Origin: Oscillospiraceae bacterium | GTDB lineage: Bacteria; Bacillota; Clostridia; Oscillospirales; Acutalibacteraceae | Assembly: GCA_015066225.1 (NCBI GenBank) | Contig: SVOT01000003.1 | Span: forward strand, 1 to 64,000 | DNA: 64,000 nucleotides | Direction: 5' to 3' | In this document: positions 15,477-23,433 of the stretch, piece after piece | How positions within the stretch are numbered: the stretch's first letter is position 1 | Layout: each line of letters opens with the position of its first letter | Notes under the pieces: model-generated | What the model was told of the DNA's origin: nothing | What the model saw: the letters and a program-made list of their open reading frames with translations, nothing else | Database searches by the model: none | Made by a program: the position numbers and the translations under genes

Positions 15477-16310
15477 ATGAAAAACTTCTTCAAAGGTATA
15501 ATAGTGGGCATGGGTGGTATCGCACCCGGTCTGAGCGGTAGCGTTCTGCTTGTTATTTTCGGCTTGTATCAGAAGACAATCAACGCAATGGGTACATTGT
15601 TCAAAAATCTCAAAAAGAACCTTATGTTTCTTGTTCCGCTGTTTTCGGGTTTCGGCATAGGTGTTCTCATATTCAGCAAAATTGTTGACTATTTGCTGAA
15701 CAACTTTGAGATGTACACACGCTTTGCCTTCTTGGGTCTTATTATCGGAACTGTTCCCCTTTTCTACAAGGAAGTAAAAAAAGAGGGCTTCAGCAAAAAA
15801 TATTACATATTCATTGGTGCCGCTATTGCGGTTGGTGTTGTTTTCTCGTTCTTCAGCGACGGCTTATTCCCCAAAATCACCGACCCTAACCTTTTTCAAT
15901 CGGTGATATTGGGTGTTGCGGTTGCGGCGAGCTCCATCATCCCCGGCGTTGACAGCGCGGTTATTCTTTCAACTCTGGGGCTTTACGAGATATACGTCAG
16001 CTCTATTGCAAACCTGGACTTGCCCGTTTTGATCCCCGCGGCGTTCGGGCTTGTTATCGGTGCACTTGTTATTTCTTTTGTTGTGAACAAAATCATCAAG
16101 CGCTTCTACACCGCAAGCTTTTCAATCATTTTCGGCTTGTTTCTGACGATTATCCCAAGCGTTCTCACCGAAAACTGCAAATTGGCGTTGAACGCACAAT
16201 CTGCAGTAGCAATTGTGATTGCAATTATTGGCTTTTGTGTTTCGTTCTTTTTGGGTGACGTTAAAAACAACGTTGAAAAAATCAAAAAGCTTGTTAATAA
16301 AAAGAATTAA
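15477..16310 (+). CDS. DUF368 polyprenyl-phosphate transporter (PopT-like)
   Basis: A 277-residue integral membrane protein with about eight hydrophobic segments. It carries the DUF368 signatures GMGGIAPGLSGS near the N-terminus and an internal repeat of it, ASSIIPGVDSAV (about residues 159-170). These Pro/Gly-Ser re-entrant motifs mark the family. DUF368 proteins recycle undecaprenyl phosphate across the membrane for cell-wall synthesis. GGAGGAAG precedes the ATG. The gene is followed by rpe after 14 bases, so the three genes through rbsK are probably one operon, though the functions are not obviously linked. Confidence 0.9.
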   Translation: MKNFFKGIIVGMGGIAPGLSGSVLLVIFGLYQKTINAMGTLFKNLKKNLMFLVPLFSGFGIGVLIFSKIVDYLLNNFEMYTRFAFLGLIIGTVPLFYKEVKKEGFSKKYYIFIGAAIAVGVVFSFFSDGLFPKITDPNLFQSVILGVAVAASSIIPGVDSAVILSTLGLYEIYVSSIANLDLPVLIPAAFGLVIGALVISFVVNKIIKRFYTASFSIIFGLFLTIIPSVLTENCKLALNAQSAVAIVIAIIGFCVSFFLGDVKNNVEKIKKLVNKKN

Positions 16311-16324
16311 GAAGGGCACAGAAT

Positions 16325-16993
16325 ATGAAAAAATACTTATCCGCATCATTGATGTGTGCTGACCTTACAAACCTTATTGATTCAATAAAAGACCTTGAAA
16401 AGGCGGGCATAGACTACCTGCATATTGATATTATGGACGGTGCATTTGTGCCCAACATCACCCTTGGCTTTGATTTGATTAACGCCATCAAAAGGGTGAC
16501 AAAAATCCCTCTCGATATTCATATGATGGTAAACGAGCCATCAAAATTCATTGACAGAATGAATCTTTCAGAGAACGACATTATCTGCGTGCATTATGAA
16601 TCCGAAATCCATATTCACAGGGTGCTTGAAATGATTAAAAGCAAGGGCTGCAAGGCAGGTCTTGCACTTAACCCGCAGACACCTGTTGAGAATGTAAAGC
16701 ACCTCACCGAATACATTGATATGCTTCTTGTTATGACGGTTTCGCCCGGCTTTGCAGGGCAGAAAATGTTCCTCGGCGCAGAAAAGAAGGTGCAGGGTGC
16801 AAAATCACTTCTCAGCGAATGGGGTTGTTCAGATATGCTCATTGAGGTTGACGGCAACGTCAGCCTTGAAAACGGCAGAAAGCTTTGCAGAAGCGGGGCG
16901 GATATTTTCGTTCTCGGCACAAGTGCATTGTTTCTCAAAGACAAATCCATAACCGATGCGGCAAAGGATTTTATTGAATATATTGAGGAGTAG
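16325..16993 (+). CDS. rpe: ribulose-phosphate 3-epimerase family
   Basis: A 222-residue TIM barrel. The family motifs are intact: HIDIMDGAFVPN (His33, Asp35, Asp38), IHMMV (His66), MTVSPGFAGQ and EVDGNV (second catalytic Asp). It interconverts ribulose-5-phosphate and xylulose-5-phosphate; relatives act on allulose-6-phosphate, which cannot be excluded. The stop codon is followed within 4 bases by rbsK, whose ribosome site GAGGAG lies inside the last rpe codons, so the pair is coupled. Together they suggest pentose salvage or pentose-phosphate entry. Confidence 0.9.
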   Translation: MKKYLSASLMCADLTNLIDSIKDLEKAGIDYLHIDIMDGAFVPNITLGFDLINAIKRVTKIPLDIHMMVNEPSKFIDRMNLSENDIICVHYESEIHIHRVLEMIKSKGCKAGLALNPQTPVENVKHLTEYIDMLLVMTVSPGFAGQKMFLGAEKKVQGAKSLLSEWGCSDMLIEVDGNVSLENGRKLCRSGADIFVLGTSALFLKDKSITDAAKDFIEYIEE

Positions 16994-16997
16994 CCTT

Positions 16998-17906
16998 ATG
17001 TATAAAAGCATTCGTGCCGCAGTTGTCGGCAGCATCAATATGGATTTGATTCTGAATATGGAAAAGGTGCCCGACGTAGGTGAAAATGTTTTGGGCACAG
17101 ACTACGGCTATGCCAACGGCGGTAAGGGTGCAAACCAGGCAACCGCCCTGGCAAGGCTTGGGGCAAGGGTTAAAATGATTGGTAAGGTTGCAGACGACAC
17201 AAACGGCAACAAGCTGCTTGAAAACCTTAAAGCAAACAGCATTGACGTTTCGGGCGTTGCCAAAAACGGCTCTCAGACGGGCCTTGCGGCGATTATACTC
17301 GATGGCGAGGGTAAGAACAGGATTGTTGTCTATGAGGGCGCAAACGCCGAAATAGACGCCGAAACAGCCGTTTCTGACATCGGGACGGACGTTGACCTTG
17401 TTCTTTTGCAATTTGAAACAAACGAAAGCGTTGTTATTGACTGTGTCAACCACGCCGTAAAAAGCAATATAACCACGGTTATTGACTGCGGACCCGCAAA
17501 AAGCTTTTGTCTTGAAAAAATGCAAGGGGCAACAATCCTCTCCCCCAACGAAAGCGAAACAAAGGCTTTGACAGGTATTTTCCCCGACAGCGACGAAAAT
17601 GTTCTGAAAGCCGCAAGGATTCTTGAAGAACGAAGCAAGGCAAAATACATTGTGCTCAAGCTTGGTGAAAGAGGCTGTGCCCTTTGGGATAAAACGGAGC
17701 TCACCTATTTCCCCGCATACAAAAGCAACGTTGTGGACACAACCGCCGCAGGCGATTGCTTCACCGCCGCACTTGCGCTTGAATACGTAAAATCGGGTGA
17801 CATAAAAAAGGCTTGTGACATCGGCAACAAAGCCGGCTCAATCGCCGTCAGCCGAATGGGTGCACAAGGCTCAATGCCCACACTTGAGGAAATTTTGAAC
17901 ATATAA
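16998..17906 (+). CDS. rbsK: ribokinase (PfkB family)
   Basis: 302 residues. It has the N-terminal GSINMDLIL strand, the substrate-binding NGGKGANQA motif, an NESE segment and the C-terminal DTTAAGDCF anion-hole/catalytic Asp motif, all diagnostic of ribokinase. It phosphorylates ribose to ribose-5-phosphate with ATP. ATG 16998 is used because GAGGAG is 7 bases upstream; the longer frame from 16956 overlaps rpe and is not conserved. No ribose ABC transporter lies next to it. A terminator follows immediately. Confidence 0.9.
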   Translation: MYKSIRAAVVGSINMDLILNMEKVPDVGENVLGTDYGYANGGKGANQATALARLGARVKMIGKVADDTNGNKLLENLKANSIDVSGVAKNGSQTGLAAIILDGEGKNRIVVYEGANAEIDAETAVSDIGTDVDLVLLQFETNESVVIDCVNHAVKSNITTVIDCGPAKSFCLEKMQGATILSPNESETKALTGIFPDSDENVLKAARILEERSKAKYIVLKLGERGCALWDKTELTYFPAYKSNVVDTTAAGDCFTAALALEYVKSGDIKKACDIGNKAGSIAVSRMGAQGSMPTLEEILNI

Positions 17907-17910
17907 CAAA

Positions 17911-17940
17911 AACAGCCATCATTATGATGGCTGTTTTTTA
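17911..17940 (+). terminator. terminator after rbsK
   Basis: AACAGCCATCA (17911-17921) pairs with TGATGGCTGTT (17925-17935) around a 3-nt loop, then a T run. Confidence 0.9.
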
Positions 17941-18180
17941 GTGGCAGGTTGCAGGTGGCAAGTGGCAAGTTTCGGGGCGCAAGCGCCGATTGTGTTGATG
18001 TGTTTTGGTGGTGTTTTACCTCTCTTCGAAGAGAGGGGGTAAAAATTCAGCAAGTTGTTCGTTTCAACAACAAAGGAAGGAGTCAGCGGAGCGACCCACC
18101 ACCCCGCCTGCGTTACACTTCGGCGGTGTCCCCCTCCCTATTCGCTAAAGCGAACAGGGATGATAGGCTTCGCTGACAGA
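17941..18180. repeat. intergenic palindrome-rich repeat patch
   Basis: GC-rich, non-coding and built of short hairpins (CTCTTCGAAGAG; GGGGCGCAAGCGCC-type). A TCCCTATTCG…CGAACAGGGATG foldback at about 18138-18165 recurs in altered form near 54914-54948. It looks like dispersed intergenic repeat material typical of Oscillospirales genomes. No gene is supported. Confidence 0.5.
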
Positions 18181-18214
18181 AAAAAGCGGCTCGGAATTAA
18201 CCAAGCCGCTTTTT
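18181..18214. terminator. bidirectional-looking terminator hairpin
   Basis: AAAAAGCGGCT (18181-18191) pairs with AGCCGCTTTTT (18203-18213) and has A/T tracts on both sides. It ends the minus-strand gene that stops at 18268 and insulates it from the rbsK side. Confidence 0.8.
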
Positions 18215-18267
18215 GAAATATTATATTCTAATTAACCGGTTCAATCACAGAGGTGTCTAATTGATTT

Positions 18268-18786
18268 TTACCAATAAAAATCTCTTTGGTCGATTATTGG
18301 TCCCACCTTGTTTTCTACCAATAATTTAATTTGCTCATTAACTTGTTTTTGATAATCCACATTAAAAACAATATTTCCATCAAAAAAAAGTTTTTCTCTG
18401 TTTATTGCACGGTTTGTAATTTTCCTTGCTTGTTTTTCTGAATAATTCTTCGAAGATAAAAGCAAAAAATGAAAGCCTTTAAAATTACGAGTATAGTATG
18501 CATAGGTTATTTTTTCCCACGGGACAACTACAACTCCTTTTCTTTTTCCTTCAAAAACACTTACACCATCTTCGTCAAAAACGATGTACTTTTTATAAGC
18601 TTTATATATATAAAATGACAACAAGAACGAAACCAAACCCATGCTTGATATAGTTAATGTTGATTTTATATTCCCGTTTTTACCGATGAACAATAAAGCC
18701 AAAGAAACTATACCCATAAAAAAACTTAAACAAGAAAAAAATATATACTGCCGATTAGGACGATATAAAATTTCTTTTTTATCCAT
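18268..18786 (-). CDS. two-TM protein with PH-like C-terminal domain (unknown)
   Basis: 172 residues. Two membrane helices (about 14-32 and 42-60) are followed by a beta-rich soluble part beginning YIVFDEDGVSVFEGKRKGVVVVPWEKITYAYYT. That pattern, a strand pair then a conserved PW-x-I step, is like membrane-anchored bacterial PH-domain proteins. ATG 18786 follows AGAGGTGAGG; an upstream ATG frame within the leader repeat is not used. The upstream leader is one of two near-identical 0.2-kb leaders in this patch. The gene is notably AT-rich compared with neighbours. Function unknown. Confidence 0.6.
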   Translation of the reverse strand: MDKKEILYRPNRQYIFFSCLSFFMGIVSLALLFIGKNGNIKSTLTISSMGLVSFLLSFYIYKAYKKYIVFDEDGVSVFEGKRKGVVVVPWEKITYAYYTRNFKGFHFLLLSSKNYSEKQARKITNRAINREKLFFDGNIVFNVDYQKQVNEQIKLLVENKVGPIIDQRDFYW

Positions 18787-18992
18787 ACCCTCACCTCTTT
18801 TCAATAATACCATTTTCAACGTGATTTAGCAACTATAATATATCGCCAACTATCTGATTAAATTTGAGATAAAAAACCACAGCCATCCGTTTTTGTGAAT
18901 GGCTGTGGTTTTGGCTATGCTTTCCGGTGCCACCCTCTTTCGTTATAAGATCCCCTGGGTGGGTAAAGTGCCTTTTCACAGGAGAGCTTTAC
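18784..18992 (-). repeat. leader repeat copy 1 with T-box-like motif and terminator
   Basis: On the minus strand this 209-base block contains, in order: a hairpin (GTAAAGC…CTTTAC), AACGAAAGAGGGTGGCACCGG (the T-box-like core lies at 18924-18936), a strong stem AACCACAGCCAT/ATGGCTGTGGTT with a T tract (a terminator), about 70 AT-rich bases and the ribosome site/ATG of the 172-residue gene. It is nearly identical to 19839-20045. Its 5' end overlaps the last codons of the preceding gene, so a complete T-box stem I is not present here. Confidence 0.7.
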
Positions 18993-19539
18993 TTGAGTCG
19001 TAATCATCAAAATCCACTGACAATTCGGACAAAAAATCTGCTATTTCATCAGAGTCGTCATATATTTCATATTCGCACTCGTGTGAAGTCATAGCAAAAT
19101 AGCACTCACTACCCGCAAAGAAATACAAATCTTCGGGTAGATCAGGGTGACACCACTTATCCAATCCACCAATTGTTTTGAATATGCTTACAGTTTCTTC
19201 ATCAAACTTTATCAGATATATTTCTTTTTCGTAATTACATTTTTGGTCAAAATACTCATTATGTCTCCATATTTTGATAATTTTATTTTCAAGGCTTTGC
19301 AACAAAGGCTTTACTTTCTCTTTGTATGAAAAAAATTTAGCGTTATCCCTATCTAATGTCTCTTTTACGCTTTCATATTTTTGTGTACAATCCATATCAC
19401 AGCAAACATTAAATGTCGTACCGAAGTTAGGCAAACAAAATGCAACCTTATCGCATTTTGTCAACAAATAGTCCATCAAAGCAAAATATTTTTCGCCAAC
19501 GAAGTATTGTTCATTCTCGTCTTCTATAATTCTAATCAT
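18976..19539 (-). CDS. unknown acidic protein (187 aa)
   Basis: A soluble protein with an acidic C-terminus (…ECEYEIYDDSDEIADFLSELSVDFDDYD). It contains several Cys (VCCDMDCTQKYE near residue 45) and no recognised family. It resembles small accessory or immunity-type proteins in size and composition, but that is only an impression. ATG 19539 is chosen because the frame further upstream overlaps the preceding zinc-ribbon gene; AAAGGTTGGA upstream is a weak ribosome site. Its last codons lie in the first bases of leader repeat copy 1, so the repeat boundary cuts through the gene end. Confidence 0.5.
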   Translation of the reverse strand: MIRIIEDENEQYFVGEKYFALMDYLLTKCDKVAFCLPNFGTTFNVCCDMDCTQKYESVKETLDRDNAKFFSYKEKVKPLLQSLENKIIKIWRHNEYFDQKCNYEKEIYLIKFDEETVSIFKTIGGLDKWCHPDLPEDLYFFAGSECYFAMTSHECEYEIYDDSDEIADFLSELSVDFDDYDSSKALL

Positions 19540-19553
19540 ATAAATCCAACCTT

Positions 19554-19841
19554 TTACCCCTTGCCCGCTTCTCTTTCTTTGATGTATGCAATCCGGTATA
19601 TCCTGTCGCATTTTTTACAATAGAAACGAGGTGTATTTCTTTCAACGCCGTTTGCGTAATAGTTCCTTCCGCTCCATTTACTGCTGCCGAGAGCGTTATG
19701 CGGCAAATCCACAACGAACTTAACCTTCAGCTTTGATTTACAAACGGGGCAAAAGTGTTTTTTAAAGTGAATATAGCAAAAATCGCCATTATATGAATAC
19801 TTTTGCACGGGTTCCACGCCACTGTTCCAGACAATTTTCAT
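19554..19841 (-). CDS. small zinc-ribbon-like protein (95 aa)
   Basis: Two CxxC pairs, CPVCKSKL (about residue 31) and CKKCDRIY (about 75), would form a treble or ribbon zinc site. The remainder is basic and aromatic. No family is recognised. ATG 19841 follows AGAGGTGAGGGT, exactly as in the gene starting at 18786, because both lie behind copies of the same leader. It is followed after 14 bases by the 187-residue gene, so the two are probably co-transcribed. Confidence 0.55.
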   Translation of the reverse strand: MKIVWNSGVEPVQKYSYNGDFCYIHFKKHFCPVCKSKLKVKFVVDLPHNALGSSKWSGRNYYANGVERNTPRFYCKKCDRIYRIAYIKEREAGKG

Positions 19842-20045
19842 ACCCTCACCTCTTTTTGATAATACCATTTTCAACGTGATTTAGCAACTATAATATATCG
19901 CCAACTATCTGATTAGATTTGAGATAAAAACCACAGCCATCCGTTTTTTGAATGGCTGTGGTTTTGGCTATGCTTTCCGGTGCCACCCTCTTTCGTTATA
20001 AGATCCCCTGGGTGGGTAAAGTGCCTTTTCACAGGTGAGCTTTAC
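19839..20045 (-). repeat. leader repeat copy 2 with T-box-like motif and terminator
   Basis: A 207-base block nearly identical to 18784-18992, with its T-box-like core at 19977-19989. It sits directly before the zinc-ribbon gene. The two copies in tandem, each followed by a gene on the same strand, point to duplication of a leader-gene unit. Confidence 0.7.
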
Positions 20046-20228
20046 CCTATATATTTTAAACCCTCACTCGTATATGACACAAATTCAAATTTACTACACT
20101 TTTTTTACAATATTTTTTTGATTTTTTGCACATTTGTAGGGTTGCACAAATCAAAACACGGGATTTTGTTCAAAAAAGCAAAACCCCGTCGAATTGTGTA
20201 ACTGTTGTATTTATATATACGGGTAATC
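20046..20228. other. AT-rich intergenic with a long foldback
   Basis: No gene. Complementary arms, TTGCACAA…ACGGGATTTTG and CAAAACCCCGT…TTGTGTAA, form an extended imperfect hairpin at roughly 20135-20205. It lies upstream of leader copy 2 and could be part of the 5' RNA. Confidence 0.4.
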
Positions 20229-20270
20229 AAAAAAGGAACTGTAAAACACATCGGTTTCACAGCTCCTTTT
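20229..20270 (-). terminator. terminator of the alpha/beta hydrolase gene
   Basis: On the minus strand AAAAGGAGCTGTGAAAC pairs with GTTTTACAGTTCCTTTT, one mismatch, followed by T residues. Confidence 0.8.
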
Positions 20271-20291
20271 GACTTATTAAATTGTTAGCTT

Positions 20292-21122
20292 TTAAAAAAT
20301 CAACTTCAGCCACTTTTTCAAATCTGCGAGCCAAGCTGAATTGTATTCGTAAATCGGGGTCATATCGTCAATTGTGTGTTTATCACAAGTTGAAAGACCG
20401 TGCCCCCCAAAGGGAAAAATGTGAAGCTCAAACGGCACTCCGTTTTCTGCCAGAGCGTTTGCATAAAGAATACTGTTTTTCACGGGAACAGTTTTATCCT
20501 CTGCAGTGTGCCAAATAAATGCAGGCGGTGTTGTGGCTTTAACGTGTCTGTCGCAGGAGAAATACTCCTCCTCCGCTTTAGTTTCGGGCTGGTGACCCAA
20601 AAGATTAAGAAAGCTTCCCATATGGGCTGTTCTTTCGTTTGCATTGATTACAGGGTAGCAAAGAACGGATGCGTTAACCGCTTTGCTTTCGGGGAAAACC
20701 TCTCGCACCTCTTTGCAATCAAACATTGTTGAATAGTGTGCCGCAAGGTGACCGCCGGCAGAAAAGCCCATAATTGCAATTTTTTCTGTGTCGCAATGCC
20801 AGCTTTCGGCATTTTGGTATATAAGCTCCATTGCCGCCGCAACCTCACGAATCTGTGTGGGGAAACGGTTTGGTGCAACAGAATATGTCAAAACGAAAAC
20901 GTTGTAGCCCTCGGGCAGAAAATGGACACCAACAGCCTCAGACTCCCTTTCAGAGCACATTCCGTAGCCGCCACCGGGGCAGATGAGCATACAGGGTCTT
21001 TTCATATCCTGACGGCGCATTTCAACCATATTATAGGGCAAATAGATATCTAAAGTAGGATTTTTACCACCCTCACCCAAAAAAGTAAAATGTTCTTTCA
21101 ACTGAATTCTTTTATGTTCCAT
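20292..21122 (-). CDS. alpha/beta hydrolase, acetyl-esterase/lipase type
   Basis: 276 residues, cytoplasmic. The oxyanion-hole region is LICPGGGYGMCS (HGGG-like). The nucleophile elbow is GFSAGGHLA (Ser at about 125). The acid and base are visible in TAEDKTVP and FGGHGLS. This is the BD-FAE/Aes-type family common in polysaccharide users, often removing acetyl or feruloyl groups from plant glycans. ATG 21122 has AAAGGAAC 6-7 bases upstream; the longer frame from 21170 has no ribosome site. It is divergent from the secreted hydrolase encoded at 21252. Substrate is not deducible. Confidence 0.8.
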   Translation of the reverse strand: MEHKRIQLKEHFTFLGEGGKNPTLDIYLPYNMVEMRRQDMKRPCMLICPGGGYGMCSERESEAVGVHFLPEGYNVFVLTYSVAPNRFPTQIREVAAAMELIYQNAESWHCDTEKIAIMGFSAGGHLAAHYSTMFDCKEVREVFPESKAVNASVLCYPVINANERTAHMGSFLNLLGHQPETKAEEEYFSCDRHVKATTPPAFIWHTAEDKTVPVKNSILYANALAENGVPFELHIFPFGGHGLSTCDKHTIDDMTPIYEYNSAWLADLKKWLKLIF

Positions 21123-21193
21123 AAAAAGGTTCCTTTCCCGATTTATATTTTCAGTATATACCTCTTCCACCGCAAAAGCAAGAAATAATTATG

Positions 21194-21222
21194 TTGTTAA
21201 ACCTTGAAAAGTGTGATATAAT
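21194..21222 (+). promoter_or_regulatory. promoter of the lipoprotein hydrolase gene
   Basis: TTGTTA (21194-21199), 17-bp spacer, TATAAT (21217-21222). Confidence 0.6.
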
Positions 21223-21251
21223 TCAAGCAAAGAATTTTACGGAGGGTTTTT

Positions 21252-22298
21252 ATGAAAGGTTTTAAAAGCATTTTATCAATAATCCTTGTGTTTACCCTTG
21301 TGCTTTGTGTTGCCTCCTGCGGCAAAGAAGCCGAAGGCGCAACAACCTCTAACACTTTATCGGCTGACTCGGGTGACGTTTATTATCCCAACGACCAGAA
21401 CAACGACACCACCGACAACACCTTTTCAGAAACGGTAGCACCGCCCACGGATACTCCCGTTTCAACACCCCCTGCAGCCTCGCAGAACACCCCCACACAG
21501 GGCGAAACCGCAAACACGCCGCCTACACAGGCACCCACTCAAGCCCCCACACAGTCTCAGCAGACCCCGTCTGCACCCAACACATCTAACGATTCTGTTG
21601 GCGAATACACTGCCGAATACAACGGCAACAAGCAGGCTGTTTTTTACCCCGCAAGGGCTGTTTCGGGCAATGGTACATATCCCATAATTGCATGGGCTAA
21701 CGGCACGGCTGTTTCATACACCTTCTACACAGATTTTCTTAAAGCGATGGCTGAGGGCGGCTACATCGTTGTTGCAAACGATGTTACAATGGCAGCCGAC
21801 GGCACCGCACAGATGGCTTCAATAGATTTTATTATTTCTGAAAACAGCAACCCCGACAGCGTGCTTTACAAAAAAATAAACACCAAGAAAATTGGTGTTG
21901 CAGGTCACTCACAGGGCGGCAGATGTGCCGTTAACGTTGCTTCTATGGACAGCCGTGTTTCCTGTGTCTTGTCTGTTGCGGGCAGTAACTACGCCGAAGA
22001 AGCTGAGAAGAATGCACTCCCCACCTTCTTTATGACAGGTACATCCGACTGGATCGTAAGCAGCTCACAGTGGGTCAAGCCCGCCTACGACCTTTGCAAG
22101 GGTCCCGCGGTTTATGCTTCATACGTAAAGGGCACTCACACAAGCTGTAATTCAGATGTTGAATCATATTCAAATTACGCAGTAAAATGGTTTGACATCT
22201 GGCTCAAAAACGACGACTCTGCCAAAAAGGTCTTCCGTAACGGCGGCGAGCTTGCAAACGACGGAAAATGGCAGGATTTCACCAGCAAGGGTATGTAA
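21252..22298 (+). CDS. lipoprotein alpha/beta hydrolase (chlorophyllase/PETase-like fold)
   Basis: 348 residues. A signal peptide ends in a lipobox (LCVASCGK, Cys at about residue 24), so the protein is a membrane-anchored extracellular lipoprotein. Residues about 30-115 are a Pro/Thr/Gln-rich flexible stalk with repeated TQAPTQ units. The catalytic domain follows, with GHSQGG (nucleophile Ser at about 219), an Asp in GTSDWIV and His in KGTHTSC, as in dienelactone-hydrolase/chlorophyllase-like enzymes. The stalk suggests a surface enzyme held away from the wall. Substrate unknown; the TTGTTA/TATAAT promoter gives it its own transcript. Confidence 0.8.
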   Translation: MKGFKSILSIILVFTLVLCVASCGKEAEGATTSNTLSADSGDVYYPNDQNNDTTDNTFSETVAPPTDTPVSTPPAASQNTPTQGETANTPPTQAPTQAPTQSQQTPSAPNTSNDSVGEYTAEYNGNKQAVFYPARAVSGNGTYPIIAWANGTAVSYTFYTDFLKAMAEGGYIVVANDVTMAADGTAQMASIDFIISENSNPDSVLYKKINTKKIGVAGHSQGGRCAVNVASMDSRVSCVLSVAGSNYAEEAEKNALPTFFMTGTSDWIVSSSQWVKPAYDLCKGPAVYASYVKGTHTSCNSDVESYSNYAVKWFDIWLKNDDSAKKVFRNGGELANDGKWQDFTSKGM

Positions 22299-22396
22299 AA
22301 CATTTGAAAATTTCAACAAAAATAAAGCTCTCAACACCGTCATTTATAACAGATTTTTAGAACATTGTGTTTGACGAAAAAAATAGGTCATCTTAC

Positions 22397-22425
22397 TTGA
22401 CAATCGCATTAAACAGTTTTAAAAT
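22397..22425 (+). promoter_or_regulatory. purC promoter
   Basis: TTGACA (22397-22402), 17-bp spacer, TAAAAT (22420-22425), about 50 bases before the purC ATG. No purine riboswitch sequence was recognised in the short leader. Confidence 0.75.
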
Positions 22426-22475
22426 ATTACTGTTAAAATTTGATATTACTGCACGACGGTAAAGGAGAGATTAAA

Positions 22476-23159
22476 ATGAAAAAACTCTACGAAGGCAAAA
22501 CCAAAGACGTTTACGCACTTGAAAACGGCAACGTAATGCTCAAATTCAAGGACGATTGCACAGGCAAGGACGGCGTTTTTGATCCCGGCGAAAACAGCGT
22601 TGGTCTCACTATCGAAGGTATCGGTAAAGAAAACCTCAAAACTTCTATCTACTACTTCGATATGCTCAAGGAAGCAGGCATCAAAACTCACTACGTAAGT
22701 GCTGACGTTGAAAATGCTACTATGGAGGTTCTTCCCGGTAAGGTTTTCGGCCACGGTCTTGAGGTTATCTGCAGACTTGTTGCAACAGGCAGCTTTATCC
22801 GTCGTTATGGCGAATATATTGAAGACGGCACAGTTCTCGAGGGTGGCTACGTTGAATGCACATTCAAGAACGATGCTAAGGGCGATCCCCTTGTTACAGG
22901 CGAGGGTCTTGCAGCACTTGGTGTTATGAGCCCCGCAATGTTTGAGAGCATGAAAGAACAGACTCTTAAAATCACAAAGATTATTGCTGATGACCTTAAA
23001 ACAATCGGTCTTGACCTTTGGGATATCAAATTTGAGTTCGGCTACAACAACGACGAGGTTATTCTTATTGACGAAATCGCTTCAGGTAATATGAGAGTTT
23101 ACAAGGGCGACACAATCGTTGAGCCGGTTGAACTCACAAAGCTCATCCTCAACAGATAA
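22476..23159 (+). CDS. purC: phosphoribosylaminoimidazole-succinocarboxamide synthase
   Basis: 227 residues, usual for SAICAR synthetase. It has the N-terminal [15 protein letters not shown]-binding strand, KDDCTGKDG and the C-terminal [15 protein letters not shown] (the family's DEI-(T/S)-PD-like active-site region). It joins CAIR and aspartate using ATP in de novo purine synthesis. ATG 22476 follows AAAGGAGAG; the annotated upstream frame is not needed. The gene is alone here rather than in a pur operon and is followed by a stacked terminator-like repeat. Confidence 0.95.
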   Translation: MKKLYEGKTKDVYALENGNVMLKFKDDCTGKDGVFDPGENSVGLTIEGIGKENLKTSIYYFDMLKEAGIKTHYVSADVENATMEVLPGKVFGHGLEVICRLVATGSFIRRYGEYIEDGTVLEGGYVECTFKNDAKGDPLVTGEGLAALGVMSPAMFESMKEQTLKITKIIADDLKTIGLDLWDIKFEFGYNNDEVILIDEIASGNMRVYKGDTIVEPVELTKLILNR

Positions 23160-23165
23160 AAACGA

Positions 23166-23320
23166 GTAATTTTGCGCAGAAGAAAACAACAACAGACACT
23201 TTACAATTACTTTCTTGTAAAGTGTCTGTTTTCTTTTTTTTGACAACCCACGATTTATTACCCACTCGGAGTATCTTTATACACCGTCGGGGTAATAAAT
23301 CGTCTTCTGCATCAAAATTC
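23166..23320. mobile_element. MITE-like foldback element carrying a terminator
   Basis: The ends are inversely related (AATTTTGCGCAGAAGA at the left, TCTTCTGCATCAAAATT at the right). An internal 14-bp perfect inverted repeat (23249-23262 with 23290-23303) is nested inside them. A 15-bp perfect terminator stem (23191-23205/23216-23230) occupies the left arm. A partial second copy follows at 23338-23433. No transposase. Its MITE-like nature is inferred from this palindromic layout. Confidence 0.5.
23191..23240 (+). terminator. purC terminator (repeat unit 1)
   Basis: AACAGACACTTTACA pairs perfectly with TGTAAAGTGTCTGTT, then a T-rich tail. Unit 2 at 23363-23412 has the same stem with a compensatory base-pair change. 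Confidence 0.9.
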
Positions 23321-23337
23321 CTTCGTTTTTCATTTCG

Positions 23338-23433
23338 GTAATTTTGCGCAGAAGAAAACAACAACAGATACTTTACAATTACTTTTTTGTAAAGTATCTG
23401 TTTTCTTTTTTACTGACAACCCACGATTTATTA
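23338..23433. repeat. second copy of the 95-bp terminator-bearing unit
   Basis: Near-identical to 23166-23259. The stem AACAGATACTTTACA/TGTAAAGTATCTGTT differs from unit 1 by one C-G to T-A pair, changed on both arms. The end of the unit overlaps the stop codon of the minus-strand TIM-barrel gene. Confidence 0.8.

Noticed and set aside
18784-20045. Calling the two leaders complete T-box riboswitches
   Set aside because: Only the T-box-like motif and terminator are visible; copy 1 overlaps coding sequence where stem I should be, so the specifier loop is absent.
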